Shown: positions 44,301 through 54,297, counted from the stretch's first letter. The stretch is DNA of 64,000 nucleotides from Bufo bufo (GCF_905171765.1 NC_053390.1:162880666-162944665); one strand, 5' to 3'. A program made the numbers and translations. Notes: generated by a model from the letters alone, not told the origin.

Positions 44301-46832
44301 TGTGGTGAACGGGAACAATGAGGAAAACATCTAATAAGGGACGCGGACGTGGACATGGTCGTGGTGGTGTTAGTGGACCCTCTGGTGCTGGGAGAGGACG
44401 TGGCCGTTCTGCCACAGCCACACGTCCTAGTGAACCAACTACCTCAGGTCCCAGTAGCCAGCAGAATTTACAGCGATATTTGGTGGGGCCCAATGCCGTT
44501 CTAAGGATGGTAAGGCCTGAGCAGGTGCAGGCATTAGTCAATTGGGTGGCCGACAGTGGATCCAGCACGTTCACATTATCTCCCACCCAGTCTTCTGCAG
44601 AAAGCGCACAGATGGCGCATGAAAACCAAGCCCATTGGTCTGTCACATCACCCCCATGCATATCAGGGAAACTGTCTGAGCCTCAAGTTATGCAGCAGTC
44701 TCTTATGCTGTTTGAAGACTCTGCTGCCAGGGTTTCCCAAGGGCATCCACCTAGCCCTTCCCCAGGGGTGGAAGAGATAGAATGCACTAACGCACAACCA
44801 CTTATTTTTCCTGATGATGAGGACATGGGAATACCACCTCAGCACGTCTCTGATGATGACGAAACACAGGTGCCAACTGCTGCGTCTTTCTGCAGTGTGC
44901 AGACTGAACAGGAGGTCAGGGGTCAAGACTGGGTGGAAGACGATGCAGGGGACGATGAGGTCCTAGACCCCACATGGAATGAAGGTCGTGCCACTGACTT
45001 TCACAGTTCGGAGGAAGAGGCAGTGGTGAGACCGAGCCAACAGCGTAGCAAAAGAGGGAGCAGTGGGCAAAATCAGAACACCAGCCGCCAAGAGACTCCG
45101 CCTGCTACTGACCGCCGCCATCTGGGACCGAGCACCCCAAAGGCAGCTTCAAGGAGTTCCCTGGCATGGCACTTCTTCAAACAATGTGCTGACGACAAGA
45201 CCCGAGTGGTTTGCACGCTGTGCCATCAGAGCCTGAAGCGAGGCATTAACGTTCTGAACCTTAGCACAACCTGCATGACCAGGCACCTGCATGCAAAGCA
45301 TGAACTGCAGTGGAGTAAACACCTTAAAAACAAGGAAGTCACTCAGGCTCCCCCTGCTACCTCTTCTGCTGCTGCCGCCTCGGCCTCTTCTGCTGCTGCC
45401 GCCGCCTCGTCCTCTTCTGCTGCTGCTGCCGCCGCCTCGGCCTCTTCCTCCGCCTCTGGAGGAACGTTGGCACCTGCCGCCCAGCAAACATGGGATGTAC
45501 CACCAACACCACCACCTGCGTCACCAAGCATCTCAACCATGTCACACGGCAGCGTTCAGCTCTCCATCTCACAAACATTTGAGAGAAAGCGTAAATTCCC
45601 ACCTAGCCACCCTCGATCCCTGGCCCTGAATGCCAGCATTTCTAAACTACTGGCCTATGAAATGCTGTCATTTAGGCTGGTGGACACACACAGCTTCAAA
45701 CAGCTCATGTCACTTGCTGTCCCACAGTATGTTGTTCCCAGCCGCCACTACTTCTCCAAGAGAGCCGTGCCTTCCCTGCACAAACAAGTGTCCGATAAAA
45801 TCAAGTGTGCACTGCGCAACGCCATCTGTGGCAAGGTCCACCTAACCACAGATACGTGGACCAGTAAGCACGGCCAGGGACGCTATATCTCCCTAACTGC
45901 ACACTGGGTAAATGTAGTGGCGGCTGGGCCCCAGGCGGAGAGCTGTTTGGCGCACGTCCTTCCGCCGCCAAGGATCGCAGGGCAACATTCTTTGCCTCCT
46001 GTCTCCTCCTCCTCCTACTCAGCTTCCTCCTCCTCTTCTTCCACCTGCTCATCCAGTCAGCCACACACCTTCACCACCAACTTCAGTACAGCCCGGGGTA
46101 AACGTCAGCAGGCCATTCTGAAACTCATATGTTTGGGGGACAGGCCCCACACCGCACAGGAGTTGTGGCGGGGTATAGAACAACAGACCGACGAGTGGTT
46201 GCTGCCGGTGAGCCTCAAGCCCGGCCTGGTGGTGTGCGATAATGGGCGAAATCTCGTTGCAGCTCTGGGACTAGCCGGTTTGACGCACATCCCTTGCCTG
46301 GCGCATGTGCTGAATTTGGTGGTGCATAAGTTCATTCGCAACTACCCCGACATGTCAGAGCTGCTGCATAAAGTGCGGGCCGTCTGTTCGCGCTTCCGGC
46401 GTTCACACACTGCCGCTGCTCGCCTGTCTGCGCTACAGCGTAACTTCGGCCTTCCCGCTCACCGCCTCATATGCGACGTACCCACCAGGTGGAACTCCAC
46501 CTTGCATATGCTGGACAGACTGTGCGAGCAGCAGCAGGCCATAGTGGAGTTTCAGCTGCAGCACGCACGGGTCAGTCGCACTGCGGATCAGACACACTTC
46601 ACCACCAATGACTGGGCCTCCATGCGAGACCTGTGTGCCCTGTTGCGCTGTTTCGAGTACTCCACCAACATGGCCAGTGGCGATGACGCCGTTATCAGCG
46701 TTACAATACCACTTCTATGTCTCCTTGAGAAAACACTTAGGGCGATGATGGAAGAGGAGGTGGCCCAGGAGGAAGAGGAGGAAGAGGGGTCATTTTTAGC
46801 ACTTTCAGGCCAGTCTCTTCAAAGTGACTCAG

Positions 46833-47324
46833 TGTCATGGTCTTACCTTCTTGCTGTTCTCCTTCGTTTGACATGTGCTGGCGGCCATCTTGGTTTCTGG
46901 GTTTCTTGTAGCCTCCCACCCTGCGGCTCCTCCTTCCCACTGGGAGGAGCTGGATGCCTAGCTCATATATATAGGAGGTCTGTGGCTTCAGTTCCTCGCT
47001 TGGTCCTCCTGTGTTCACATGCTTCTAGACTGCTGCTGCTTCTGGTTCCTGATCCTGGTTTCGTCCGACTACCCTGCTGGTTCCTGATCCTGGTTTCGTC
47101 CGACTACCCTGCTGGTTCCTGATCCTGGCTTCGTCTGACTACCCTGCTGGTTTCTGATCCTGGCTTCGTCTGACTACCCTTCTGGTTCCTGACCTCTGGC
47201 TTCGCAAAGACTCTGCTTCGGTTTCGCCATCCGTTTGGACTTTTGCTTTACAGCTTTATTTTCAATAAAGCCTTCTTATTTTCACTTATCCCTTGTTGTA
47301 CGTCTGGTTCATGGTTCTGTGACA
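46833..47324 (+). repeat. Gypsy-2 5' LTR
   Basis: 492 bp, TGTCATGGTC...TTCTGTGACA. It has a TATA box TATATATA at 46966-46973, the predicted transcript start at about 46996-46998, AATAAA at 47264-47269, and a 35-bp repeat (GGTTCCTGATCCTGG...) in four copies at 47044-47183. Confidence 0.95.
47044..47190. repeat. 35-bp tandem repeat within the LTR
   Basis: Four direct units of GGTTCCTGATCCTGG plus 'cttcgtctgactaccctgct' start at 47044, 47079, 47114 and 47149, with a partial fifth. The same array is in the 3' LTR, with one base differing. It lies in the transcribed R/U5 part. Confidence 0.9.
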
Positions 47325-47337
47325 GTAGGACCAAGCC
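47325..47337 (+). promoter_or_regulatory. Gypsy-2 primer-binding site, self-priming type
   Basis: AGGACCAAGC at 47327-47336 is a perfect 10-nt reverse complement of GCTTGGTCCT at 46998-47007, which starts 32 bp after the TATA box and so lies at the predicted 5' end of the RNA. The gag ATG follows at 47338, one base after the complementary block. The layout matches Tf1/sushi self-priming. Confidence 0.7.
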
Positions 47338-48339
47338 ATGAATTCTGACGGTACAGGGCCATCCTCGCTACCCACGCTGGTTGCCAGACTTGATCAGCAG
47401 GATCACCTGTTGGGTCGGTTCGCTGTGGCGTTGCAAACCCTGCTTGAACGCACGGCTCATTTCGCTCCCGTTGCCGATGGGTCGGTTGTCGCTCCTGGGC
47501 CCGCTCCTACTGCCGCTCCGGTTGTTGTGCCAGAGTCTACCCCGACACCTGTTGTTGCACCTGCGGTGTTTCGGGGTATGACCGGTTCTGCCCCTCTTCC
47601 ACAGCGCTTTGGGGGAGAGCCAACTCAGTGCCGAGGTTTCCTTAACCAGGTGGGCATTTATTTCGAGTTGCTGCCACATGCCTTTCCTACTGAGAGATCA
47701 AAGGTGGGCTTCTTGATCTCGCTGCTCTCGGACAAGGCCTTGGCCTGGGCCAGCCCTTTATGGGAGAACAACAATCCGGTGGTTGCCGAGTTTTCCGGTT
47801 TTGTTGCTTCTCTTCGGAAGGTATTCGATGTGCCGGCTCGTGCTGCCTCTGCTGCGAAGCTCCTTATGTCCATCAGACAGGGTTCACGATCCGTAGCTGA
47901 ATACGCCATTGAGTTTCGTACCCTGGCAGCAGAGGTGGGCTGGAATAATGAGGCTCTGGTCGCTGCTTTCTCTCATGGTCTCTCGGATGCCTTGAAGGAT
48001 GAGGTTGCAGCTAAGGACCTACCAGTGGAGCTCGAGTCTCTTATTTCTTTCCTGATTTTGATTGACACCAGACTCAGGGAGAGACCTTCCTTTAAGGAGA
48101 GCCTGCGGAGGTTTTCTAACAGATTGGCGCCTACGTTTGCTGTCCCACCCGTGCCTCCCTCTCCTCCCACGCCTCCTGGGGATGACTTGTCTGGGGGTGA
48201 ACCCATGCAGCTGGGGTTTGCTCGCCTGTCCGAGGGGGAGAGGGTACTCCGGAGACGCGAGGGCCGATGCATGTACTGTGGTCTCGGTGGGCATTTTCGG
48301 TTGGCATGTCCGAACCGTCCGGGAAACGCTCGCACCTGA
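47338..48339 (+). CDS. gag: Gypsy-2 Gag
   Basis: 333 residues. Gag forms the particle that packages the element RNA in the cytoplasm. The N-terminal third includes a short heptad-like segment (LVARLDQQDHLLGRFAVALQ), then a Pro/Ala/Val-rich linker (residues 50-80). The middle carries the retrotransposon capsid fold: RGFLNQVGIYFELLPHAF, SDKALAWASPLWE, and SVAEYAIEFRTLAAEVGWNN. The C-terminus has one CCHC zinc knuckle at residues 311-324 (C-x2-C-x4-H-x4-C). The ATG is 13 nt after the LTR. The frame ends with TGA at 48337-48339, overlapping pol in the -1 frame. No damage seen. Confidence 0.92.
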   Translation: MNSDGTGPSSLPTLVARLDQQDHLLGRFAVALQTLLERTAHFAPVADGSVVAPGPAPTAAPVVVPESTPTPVVAPAVFRGMTGSAPLPQRFGGEPTQCRGFLNQVGIYFELLPHAFPTERSKVGFLISLLSDKALAWASPLWENNNPVVAEFSGFVASLRKVFDVPARAASAAKLLMSIRQGSRSVAEYAIEFRTLAAEVGWNNEALVAAFSHGLSDALKDEVAAKDLPVELESLISFLILIDTRLRERPSFKESLRRFSNRLAPTFAVPPVPPSPPTPPGDDLSGGEPMQLGFARLSEGERVLRRREGRCMYCGLGGHFRLACPNRPGNART

Positions 48340-51300
48340 GATCCTGTCGGGGGCAGATCTTGGGTGGAGTCTCCTCGTCCCCGGTTTCCCGTGTTGACAA
48401 ACCACTGATCACTGTTGTCCTCTCCTGGGTCGGGCGCTCGGTGACGACCCAGGCGTTGGTGGACTCTGGTGCTGGTGGTTTGTTCATTGATAATGTGTTC
48501 GCTGCCGCCAATTCCATTCCTCTGCAGGCTCGAGGTTCCCCACTGGCGCTTGAGGCGATAGACGGCAGACCCCTTCTGCCGCCACACGTGACTCATGAGA
48601 CCCTTCCAGTGGGGATAGCCATTGGTGCCGTTCACAGAGAGTCGGTCTGCCTCCAGGTTATTTCGTCTCCACACTACTCGGTGGTCTTGGGGTACCCCTG
48701 GCTCCGGAAGCATAATCCGACTTTCGATTGGAGATCGGCCGAGATCCTCTCGTGGTCACCGCAGTGTGGGGCTAGTTGCATCCATGGGTCTGTCAAGTTG
48801 CTGTGTACTTCCTCGGACTCTCTGTTGCCTCCTGAATACGAGGAGTACCGGGATGTATTCGATAAGGTGCGCGCGGTTGCCCTACCTCCGCACCGCCCAT
48901 ACGATTGTGCCATAGAGTTACAATCTGGTGCCGTTCCTCCTCGTGGCAAAGTCTATCCACTGTCGGTAGCGGAGAATGAGGCCATGGAGGAGTACGTGAG
49001 GGAGGCGCTTTCACGCGGACACATTCGCAAATCCTCGTCCCCGGCAGGGGCTGGATTTTTCTTTGTGAAAAAGAAGGGCGGTGAGTTGAGGCCTTGCATC
49101 GATTACAGGGGTCTCAATCGCATCACGATCAAGAACGCTTACCCGATACCCTTGATTTCCGAGCTGTTCGATCGCCTTAAAGGGGCCACGGTCTTTACCA
49201 AACTCGACCTGAGGGCGGCATATAACCTGGTAAGGATCAAGGCGGGCGATGAGTGGAAGACCGCGTTTAACACCAGGACCAGTCATTATGAATCCTTGGT
49301 TATGCCCTTTGGGTTGTGCAATGCGCCCGCAGTCTTTCAGGAATTCATCAACGATGTTTTCCGTGACCTGTTGCAGCAGTGTGTGGTGGTCTATTTGGAT
49401 GACATCTTGGTATATTCTGAATCCATGGAGGCCCACATTCTGGATGTCAGACGAGTGTTGCAACGGTTACGAGAGAACAAGCTGTTCGGTAAGCTTGAGA
49501 AATGCGAATTTCACCGATCCCAGGTAACCTTCTTAGGTTACATCATTTCCGCTGAGGGGTTCTCCATGGATCCTGAGAAGGTTTCGGCTGTCTTACAGTG
49601 GCCCCAGCCCAGTGGTCTTCGTTCCCTGCAGCGCTTTTTGGGCTTCGCCAATTATTATCGGAAGTTCATCAGGGACTTTTCCATGCTAGCCAAGCCTCTC
49701 ACGGATCTGACCAGGAGGGGCAGTAATTCCCAGGTCTGGCCGCTCGAGGCCATCCAAGCTTTTGAGGCTCTAAAGTCCGCCTTTGTGTCGGCTCCGATTC
49801 TGTCGCATCCCAACCCTGGGTTGCCCTTTGTCCTCGAGGTGGACGCGTCTGAGACGGGAGTAGGCGCCCTTCTGTCTCAGCGTAGAACACCAGAGGGTCC
49901 TCTGCTTCCTTGTGGGTTTTACTCCCGGAAACTGTCTTCCGCGGAGTGCAACTATCAGATTGGTGACAGGGAGTTATTGGCCATCGTGCAGGCCCTTAAA
50001 GAATGGAGGCACTTGCTCGAGGGTTCGGTGGTTCCGGTCCTCATCCTGACGGACCACAAGAATCTGACCTACCTTTCTGAGGCCAAGAGATTGACACCAC
50101 GTCAGGCCAGATGGGCTCTGTTCTTGTCACGTTTTAATTACGTGGTCTCCTACCTACCCGGTTCCAAGAACATCAGGGCGGATGCCTTATCACGGCAGTA
50201 CTCCGAGCTGTCCAGGGAGGAGTCGATTCCGACTTCGGTCATACCTCCGAATCAGATCTTGGCCGCCATTCGCACCAGCCTGACCTCTCCCCTGGGTGAG
50301 CAGATTTTGGCGGCTCAATCTGGTGCTCCCTCTGGGAGACCCAACGGCAGATGTTTTGTGCCTGAGGAGTTGCGCACTCGGTTGTTGCGAACCTACCATA
50401 ACTCCAAGACCGCGGGGCATCCTGGAAAGAATCAGCTGTCCTGGGCTGTTTCACGTCTGTTCTGGTGGCCTTCCCTACGTTCCGACATCGCCGCATATGT
50501 AGCGGCATGCTCCGTTTGTGCCCAGAGTAAGTCCCCTCGGCACCTTCCGTTGGGCCTTCTGCAACCCATAGCCACCGGGGAGCGCCCATGGTCACACCTG
50601 GGGATGGATTTCATTGTGGACCTCCCTGCATCCCGAGGCCATACGGTCATTCTCATGATTGTGGATCGGTTTTCCAAAATGTGCCACTGTGTTCCTCTCA
50701 AGAAGTTACCCTCTGCACAAGAGTTGGCCACGATTTTTGCCAGGGAGGTCTTCCGGTTGCACGGTTTGCCCAAGGAGATTGTGTCGGATCGGGGGAGTCA
50801 GTTTGTGTCCAGGTTCTGGCGCGCCTTTTGCTCCCAGTTGGGGATTCATCTCTCCTTCTCCTCGGCCTACCACCCTCAGTCCAATGGGGCCGCAGAACGA
50901 TCCAATCAGGCCTTGGAGCAATTCCTTTGTTGCTATGTCTCCGATCACCAAGACAATTGGGTTGACCTCCTGCCTTGGGCTGAGTTTGCCAGGAACACGG
51001 CGGTGAACTCTTCCTCTGGGACGTCTCCCTTCATGGCCAATTATGGGTTCCAACCTGCCGTGTTACCGGAGGTATTCTCTCCCCAGGATATTCCGGCTGT
51101 GGAGGATCACCTTTCCGTCCTACGTGCTTCTTGGGTACTGATCCAGAAGTCCCTTGAGGTCTCTGCGCAGCGCCAGAGACTCCAGGCTGATCGCAGACGA
51201 GCGCCTGCTCCTTCCTACCAGGTCGGAGACCGTGTATGGTTGTCCACCCGCAACCTCAACCTTCGAGTGCCCACTCCCAAGCTGGCGCCTCGCTTTGTTG

Positions 51301-51668
51301 GTCCCTTCCGAGTGCTTCGCAGGGTAAACCCGGTAGCCTATGCCCTTGCGCTTCCTCCTGGCATGCGGATCTCCAACGTGTTTCATGTCTCCCTGTTGAA
51401 GCCACTGGTGTGTAATCGTTTCACTTCCTCGGTTCCTCGGCCTCGTCCGGTCCAAGTGGGTAATCGTGAGGAGTATGAGGTGAGCAATATCCTGGACTCA
51501 CGCCTGGTCCGCGGTCGGGTGCAGTTTTTGGTCCATTGGCGTGGTTATGGTCCAGAGGAGCGTTCCTGGGTTCCCTCCGCAGATGTCCATGCTCCTGCCT
51601 TGCTCCGAGCCTTCCACGCACGCTTCCCTCAGAAACCGTTCTTTACTCCGCGGAGGAGGGGCCCTTGA
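48267..51668 (+). CDS. pol: Gypsy-2 Pol: protease, RT, RNase H, integrase, chromodomain
   Basis: An uninterrupted frame of 1,133 codons from an internal ATG. Translation more likely enters near 48327 by -1 shifting. Protease: ALVDSGAGGLFID (residues 63-75). RT: LDLRAAYNLVRIKAGDEWKT and the catalytic YLDD at 376-379. RNase H: about 520-625 (VDASETGVGALL, DRELLAIVQALKEW, TDHKNLTYL). Integrase: zinc-binding H-H-C-C region with YHNSKTAGHPG and CSVCAQSK (about 710-757), then core DFIVDLP (D about 781), VSDRGSQF (D about 840) and HPQSNGAAE (E about 876), with DD35E spacing. It then has a GPF-type module (KLAPRFVGPFRV) and a chromodomain (about 1067-1120, FLVHWRGYGPEERSWVP). The polyprotein performs reverse transcription and chromatin-targeted integration. 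All catalytic residues seen are intact. Confidence 0.93.
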   Translation: MHVLWSRWAFSVGMSEPSGKRSHLRSCRGQILGGVSSSPVSRVDKPLITVVLSWVGRSVTTQALVDSGAGGLFIDNVFAAANSIPLQARGSPLALEAIDGRPLLPPHVTHETLPVGIAIGAVHRESVCLQVISSPHYSVVLGYPWLRKHNPTFDWRSAEILSWSPQCGASCIHGSVKLLCTSSDSLLPPEYEEYRDVFDKVRAVALPPHRPYDCAIELQSGAVPPRGKVYPLSVAENEAMEEYVREALSRGHIRKSSSPAGAGFFFVKKKGGELRPCIDYRGLNRITIKNAYPIPLISELFDRLKGATVFTKLDLRAAYNLVRIKAGDEWKTAFNTRTSHYESLVMPFGLCNAPAVFQEFINDVFRDLLQQCVVVYLDDILVYSESMEAHILDVRRVLQRLRENKLFGKLEKCEFHRSQVTFLGYIISAEGFSMDPEKVSAVLQWPQPSGLRSLQRFLGFANYYRKFIRDFSMLAKPLTDLTRRGSNSQVWPLEAIQAFEALKSAFVSAPILSHPNPGLPFVLEVDASETGVGALLSQRRTPEGPLLPCGFYSRKLSSAECNYQIGDRELLAIVQALKEWRHLLEGSVVPVLILTDHKNLTYLSEAKRLTPRQARWALFLSRFNYVVSYLPGSKNIRADALSRQYSELSREESIPTSVIPPNQILAAIRTSLTSPLGEQILAAQSGAPSGRPNGRCFVPEELRTRLLRTYHNSKTAGHPGKNQLSWAVSRLFWWPSLRSDIAAYVAACSVCAQSKSPRHLPLGLLQPIATGERPWSHLGMDFIVDLPASRGHTVILMIVDRFSKMCHCVPLKKLPSAQELATIFAREVFRLHGLPKEIVSDRGSQFVSRFWRAFCSQLGIHLSFSSAYHPQSNGAAERSNQALEQFLCCYVSDHQDNWVDLLPWAEFARNTAVNSSSGTSPFMANYGFQPAVLPEVFSPQDIPAVEDHLSVLRASWVLIQKSLEVSAQRQRLQADRRRAPAPSYQVGDRVWLSTRNLNLRVPTPKLAPRFVGPFRVLRRVNPVAYALALPPGMRISNVFHVSLLKPLVCNRFTSSVPRPRPVQVGNREEYEVSNILDSRLVRGRVQFLVHWRGYGPEERSWVPSADVHAPALLRAFHARFPQKPFFTPRRRGP
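48321..48358 (+). promoter_or_regulatory. Candidate -1 frameshift signal at the gag/pol overlap
   Basis: GGGAAAC (48321-48327) is in the gag frame as G GGA AAC, a canonical X-XXY-YYZ slippery heptamer, four codons before the gag stop. Pol is open in the -1 frame through this point. A stem of six pairs with one bulged C (GATCCTG...CAGATC, 48340-48358) lies about 12 nt downstream. A pseudoknot could also form, but I could not test this. Confidence 0.6.
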
Positions 51669-51679
51669 GGGGGAGGTAC

Positions 51680-52171
51680 TGTCATGGTCTTACCTTCTTG
51701 CTGTTCTCCATCGTTTGACATGTGCTGGCGGCCATCTTGGTTTCTGGGTTTCTTGTAGCCTCCCACCCTGCGGCTCCTCCTTCCCACTGGGAGGAGCTGG
51801 ATGCCTAGCTCATATATATAGGAGGTCTGTGGCTTCAGTTCCTCGCTTGGTCCTCCTGTGTTCACATGCTTCTAGACTGCTGCTGCTTCTGGTTCCTGAT
51901 CCTGGTTTCGTCCGACTACCCTGCTGGTTCCTGATCCTGGTTTCGTCCGACTACCCTGCTGGTTCCTGATCCTGGCTTCGTCTGACTACCCTGCTGGTTC
52001 CTGATCCTGGCTTCGTCTGACTACCCTTCTGGTTCCTGACCTCTGGCTTCGCAAAGACTCTGCTTCGGTTTCGCCATCCGTTTGGACTTTTGCTTTACAG
52101 CTTTATTTTCAATAAAGCCTTCTTATTTTCACTTATCCCTTGTTGTACGTCTGGTTCATGGTTCTGTGACA
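51680..52171 (+). repeat. Gypsy-2 3' LTR
   Basis: 492 bp, preceded by the polypurine stretch GAGGGGGAGGTAC. Differs from the 5' LTR at about two positions (near 51704, and within the 35-bp repeats). Confidence 0.95.
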
Positions 52172-53184
52172 CTCAGAGGGAGGTTTTTTGCAACACCAGA
52201 GGCCAGGTACAAATGTGGCCAGACAGGGCCCACTACTGGAGGACGAGGAGGACGAGGATGAGGAGGAGGTGGAGGAGGATGAGGATGAAGCATGTTCACA
52301 GCGGGGTGGCACCCAAAGCAGCTCGGGCCCATCACTGGTGCGTGGCTGGGGGGAAACACAGGACGATGACGATACGCCTCCCACAGAGGACAGCTTGTCC
52401 TTACCTCTGGGCAGCCTGGCACACATGAGCGACTACATGCTGCAGTGCCTGCGCAACGACAGCAGAGTTGCCCACATTTTAACGTGTGCAGAATACTGGG
52501 TTGCCACCCTGCTGGATCCCCGGTACAAAGACAATGTGCCCACCTTACTTCCTACACTGTAGCGTGATAGGAAGATGCGCGAGTACAAGCGCACGTTGGT
52601 AGACGCGCTACTGAGAGCATTCCCAAATGTCACAGGGGAACCAGTGGAAGCCCAAGGCGAAGGCAGAGGAGGAGCAGGGTTAGCATGGCAGAGATGTGGA
52701 AAAGTTTTGTCACCACGCCACAGCTAACTGCACCACCACCTGATACGGAACGTGTTAGCAGGAGGCAACATTTCACTAACATGGTGGAACAGTACCTGTG
52801 CACACCCCTCCACGTACTGACTGATGGTTCGGCCCCATTCAACTTCTGGGTCTCCAAATTGTCCACGTGGCCGGAGCTAGCCTTTTATGCCTTGGAGGTG
52901 CTGGCCTGCCCGGCGGCCAGCGTTTTGTCTGAACGTGTATTCAGCACGGCAGGGGGCGTCATTACAGACAAACGCAGCCGCCTGTCTACAGCCAATGTGG
53001 ACAAGCTGACGTTCATAAAAATGAACTAGGCATGGATCCCACAGGACCTGTCCATCCCTTGTGCAGATTAGATATTAACTACCTCCCCTTAACAATATAT
53101 TATTCTACTCCAGGGCACTTCCTCATTCAATACTATTTTTAATTTCATTTTACCATTATATTGCGGGGCAACCCAAAGTTGAAT

Positions 53185-53990
53185 GAACCTCTCCTCTGTC
53201 TGGGTGCCGGGGCCTAAATGTGTGACAGTGGCCTGTTCCAGTAGTGGGTGACGTGAAGCCTGATTCTCTGCTATGACATGAAGACAGATTCTGCGCTGAC
53301 ATAAGGCCAGATTCTCTGTTACGGGACCTCTCTCCTCTGCCTGGGTGCCTGGGCCTAAATGTGTGACAGTGGCCTGTTCCAGTGGTGGGTGACGTGAAGC
53401 CTGATTCTCTGCTATGACATGAAGACAGATTCTGCGCTGACATAAGGCCAGATTCTCTGTTACGGGACCTCTCTCCTCTGCCTGGGTGCCTGGGCCTAAA
53501 TGTGTGACAGTGGCCTGTTCCAGTGGTGGGTGACGTGAAGCCTGATTCTCTGCTATGACATGAAGACAGATTCTGCGCTGACATAAGGCCAGATTCTCTG
53601 TTACGGGACCTCTCTCCTCTGCCTGGGTGCCTGGGCCTAAATGTGTGACAGTGGCCTGTTCCAGTGGTGGGTGACGTGAAGCCTGATTCTCTGCTATGAC
53701 ATGAAGACAGATTCTGCGCTGACATAAGGCCAGATTCTCTGTTACGGGACCTCTCTCCTCTGCCTGGGTGCCTGGGCCTAAATGTGTGACAGTGGCCTGT
53801 TCCAGTGGTGGGTGACGTGATGCCTGATTCTCTGCTATGACATGAAGACAGATTCTGCGCTGACATGAAGCCAGATTCTCTGCTATGGCATGAAGAGACT
53901 GATTCTCTGCTGACATGAAGCCAGATTCTTTGCTATGGCATGAAGAGACTGATTCTCTGCTGACGTGAAGCCAGATTCTCTGCTATGGGA
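53185..53990. repeat. hAT-2 3' minisatellite, 141-bp unit, 5 copies plus a degenerate tail
   Basis: Units start 'cctctcctctgcctgggtgc' at about 53190 (diverged first copy), 53329, 53470, 53611 and 53752. They include 'gacagtggcctgttccagtg' and 'tctgcgctgacataaggcc'. After 53850 the tail has shorter repeats of 'gccagattctctgctatggc'. The period is a multiple of three, leaving long minus-strand open frames (up to 275 codons) that are not considered genes. Confidence 0.9.
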
Positions 53991-54139
53991 CCTCTGTCCA
54001 ATTGATATTGGTTCATTTTTATTTTTTTATTTTTATTTTAATTCATTTCCCTATCCACATTTGTTTGCAGGGGATTTACCTACATGTTGCTGCCTTTTGC
54101 AGCCCTCTAGCTCTTTCCTGGGCTGTTTTACAGCCTTTT

Positions 54140-54289
54140 TAGTGCCCAAAAGTTCGGGTCCCCATTGACTTCAATGGGGTTCGGGTTCGGGACGAAGTTC
54201 GGATCGGGTTCGGATCCCGAACCCGAACATTTCCGGGAAGTTCGGCCGAACTTCTCGAACCCGAACATCCAGGTGTTCGCTCAACTCTA
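54140..54289. repeat. hAT-2 3' terminal region
   Basis: A dense run of TTCGGG and CCCGAA motifs forming nested short palindromes (for example 'cattgacttcaatg' at 54162 and CGAACCCGAAC), ending GTTCGCTCAACTCTA at 54289. It mirrors the 5' end at 40144-40260 in inverted form. Confidence 0.8.
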
Positions 54290-54297
54290 TTCTTTAC

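Larger units (their letters stand above)
46833..52171 (+). mobile_element. Gypsy-2: young chromovirus with open gag and pol
   Basis: 5,339 bp with 492-bp LTRs, flanked by CTCAG (46828-46832 and 52172-52176). The LTRs differ at only about two positions by eye, so insertion was recent. Order: LTR, self-complementary primer site, gag, overlapping pol with protease, RT, RNase H, integrase and chromodomain, polypurine tract, LTR. No frameshift or premature stop was seen in gag or pol. It inserted in plus orientation into the hAT-2 transposase coding sequence. Confidence 0.95.
44318..53029 (+). pseudogene. hAT-2 transposase, BED-type, split by Gypsy-2
   Basis: Starts with ATG at 44318 (MRKTSNKGRGRGHGRGG; Gly/Arg-rich N-terminus). 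An acidic region is followed by a BED zinc finger (WHFFKQCADD...VVCTLCHQSL...TRHLHAKHEL, residues about 280-325), then an Ala/Ser tract (345-385). The catalytic fold shows TDTWTSKHGQGR (about 510), VVCDNGRNLVAAL (about 637), CLAHVLNLVVHKFI and CDVPTRWNSTLHML. The first part stays open to the Gypsy-2 insertion at 46833; codons beyond that read into the LTR. The second part (52177-53029) has an acidic stretch, a TAG at 52560 and a frameshift near 52680. It then has the hATC dimerisation block LEVLACPAASVLSERVFSTA, ending DKLTFIKMN. Apart from the insertion, two lesions are seen. Confidence 0.88.
40144..54289 (+). mobile_element. hAT-2: hAT element nested in hAT-1
   Basis: Flanked by the 8-bp duplication TTCTTTAC (40136-40143 and 54290-54297). 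Terminal repeats are TAGGGATGAGCGAAC and the inverse of TAGAGTTGAGCGAAC. Its layout is a 5' subterminal 'gaaccc'-rich region, a 78-bp array, a 295-bp array, the transposase (interrupted by Gypsy-2), a 141-bp minisatellite, and a 'gttcggg'-rich 3' end with internal palindromes. Without Gypsy-2 it is about 8.8 kb, long for a hAT, because of the arrays. Confidence 0.93.

Noticed and set aside
45149..45540. Gly/Arg- and Ala/Glu-rich minus-strand frames
   Set aside because: These are antisense reads of the Ala/Ser codon tract in the hAT-2 transposase.
46833..47122. C-terminal extension of the hAT-2 transposase frame
   Set aside because: These codons are Gypsy-2 LTR sequence read through after the insertion point, not transposase.
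48019..48713. Minus-strand frames of up to 246 codons across Gypsy-2 gag/pol
   Set aside because: Antisense shadows of intact gag and pol. No motifs.
53089..53916. 275- and 236-codon minus-strand frames of repeated 47-residue units
   Set aside because: They result from a 141-bp minisatellite whose period is a multiple of three. Several frames are open at once, which argues against coding.
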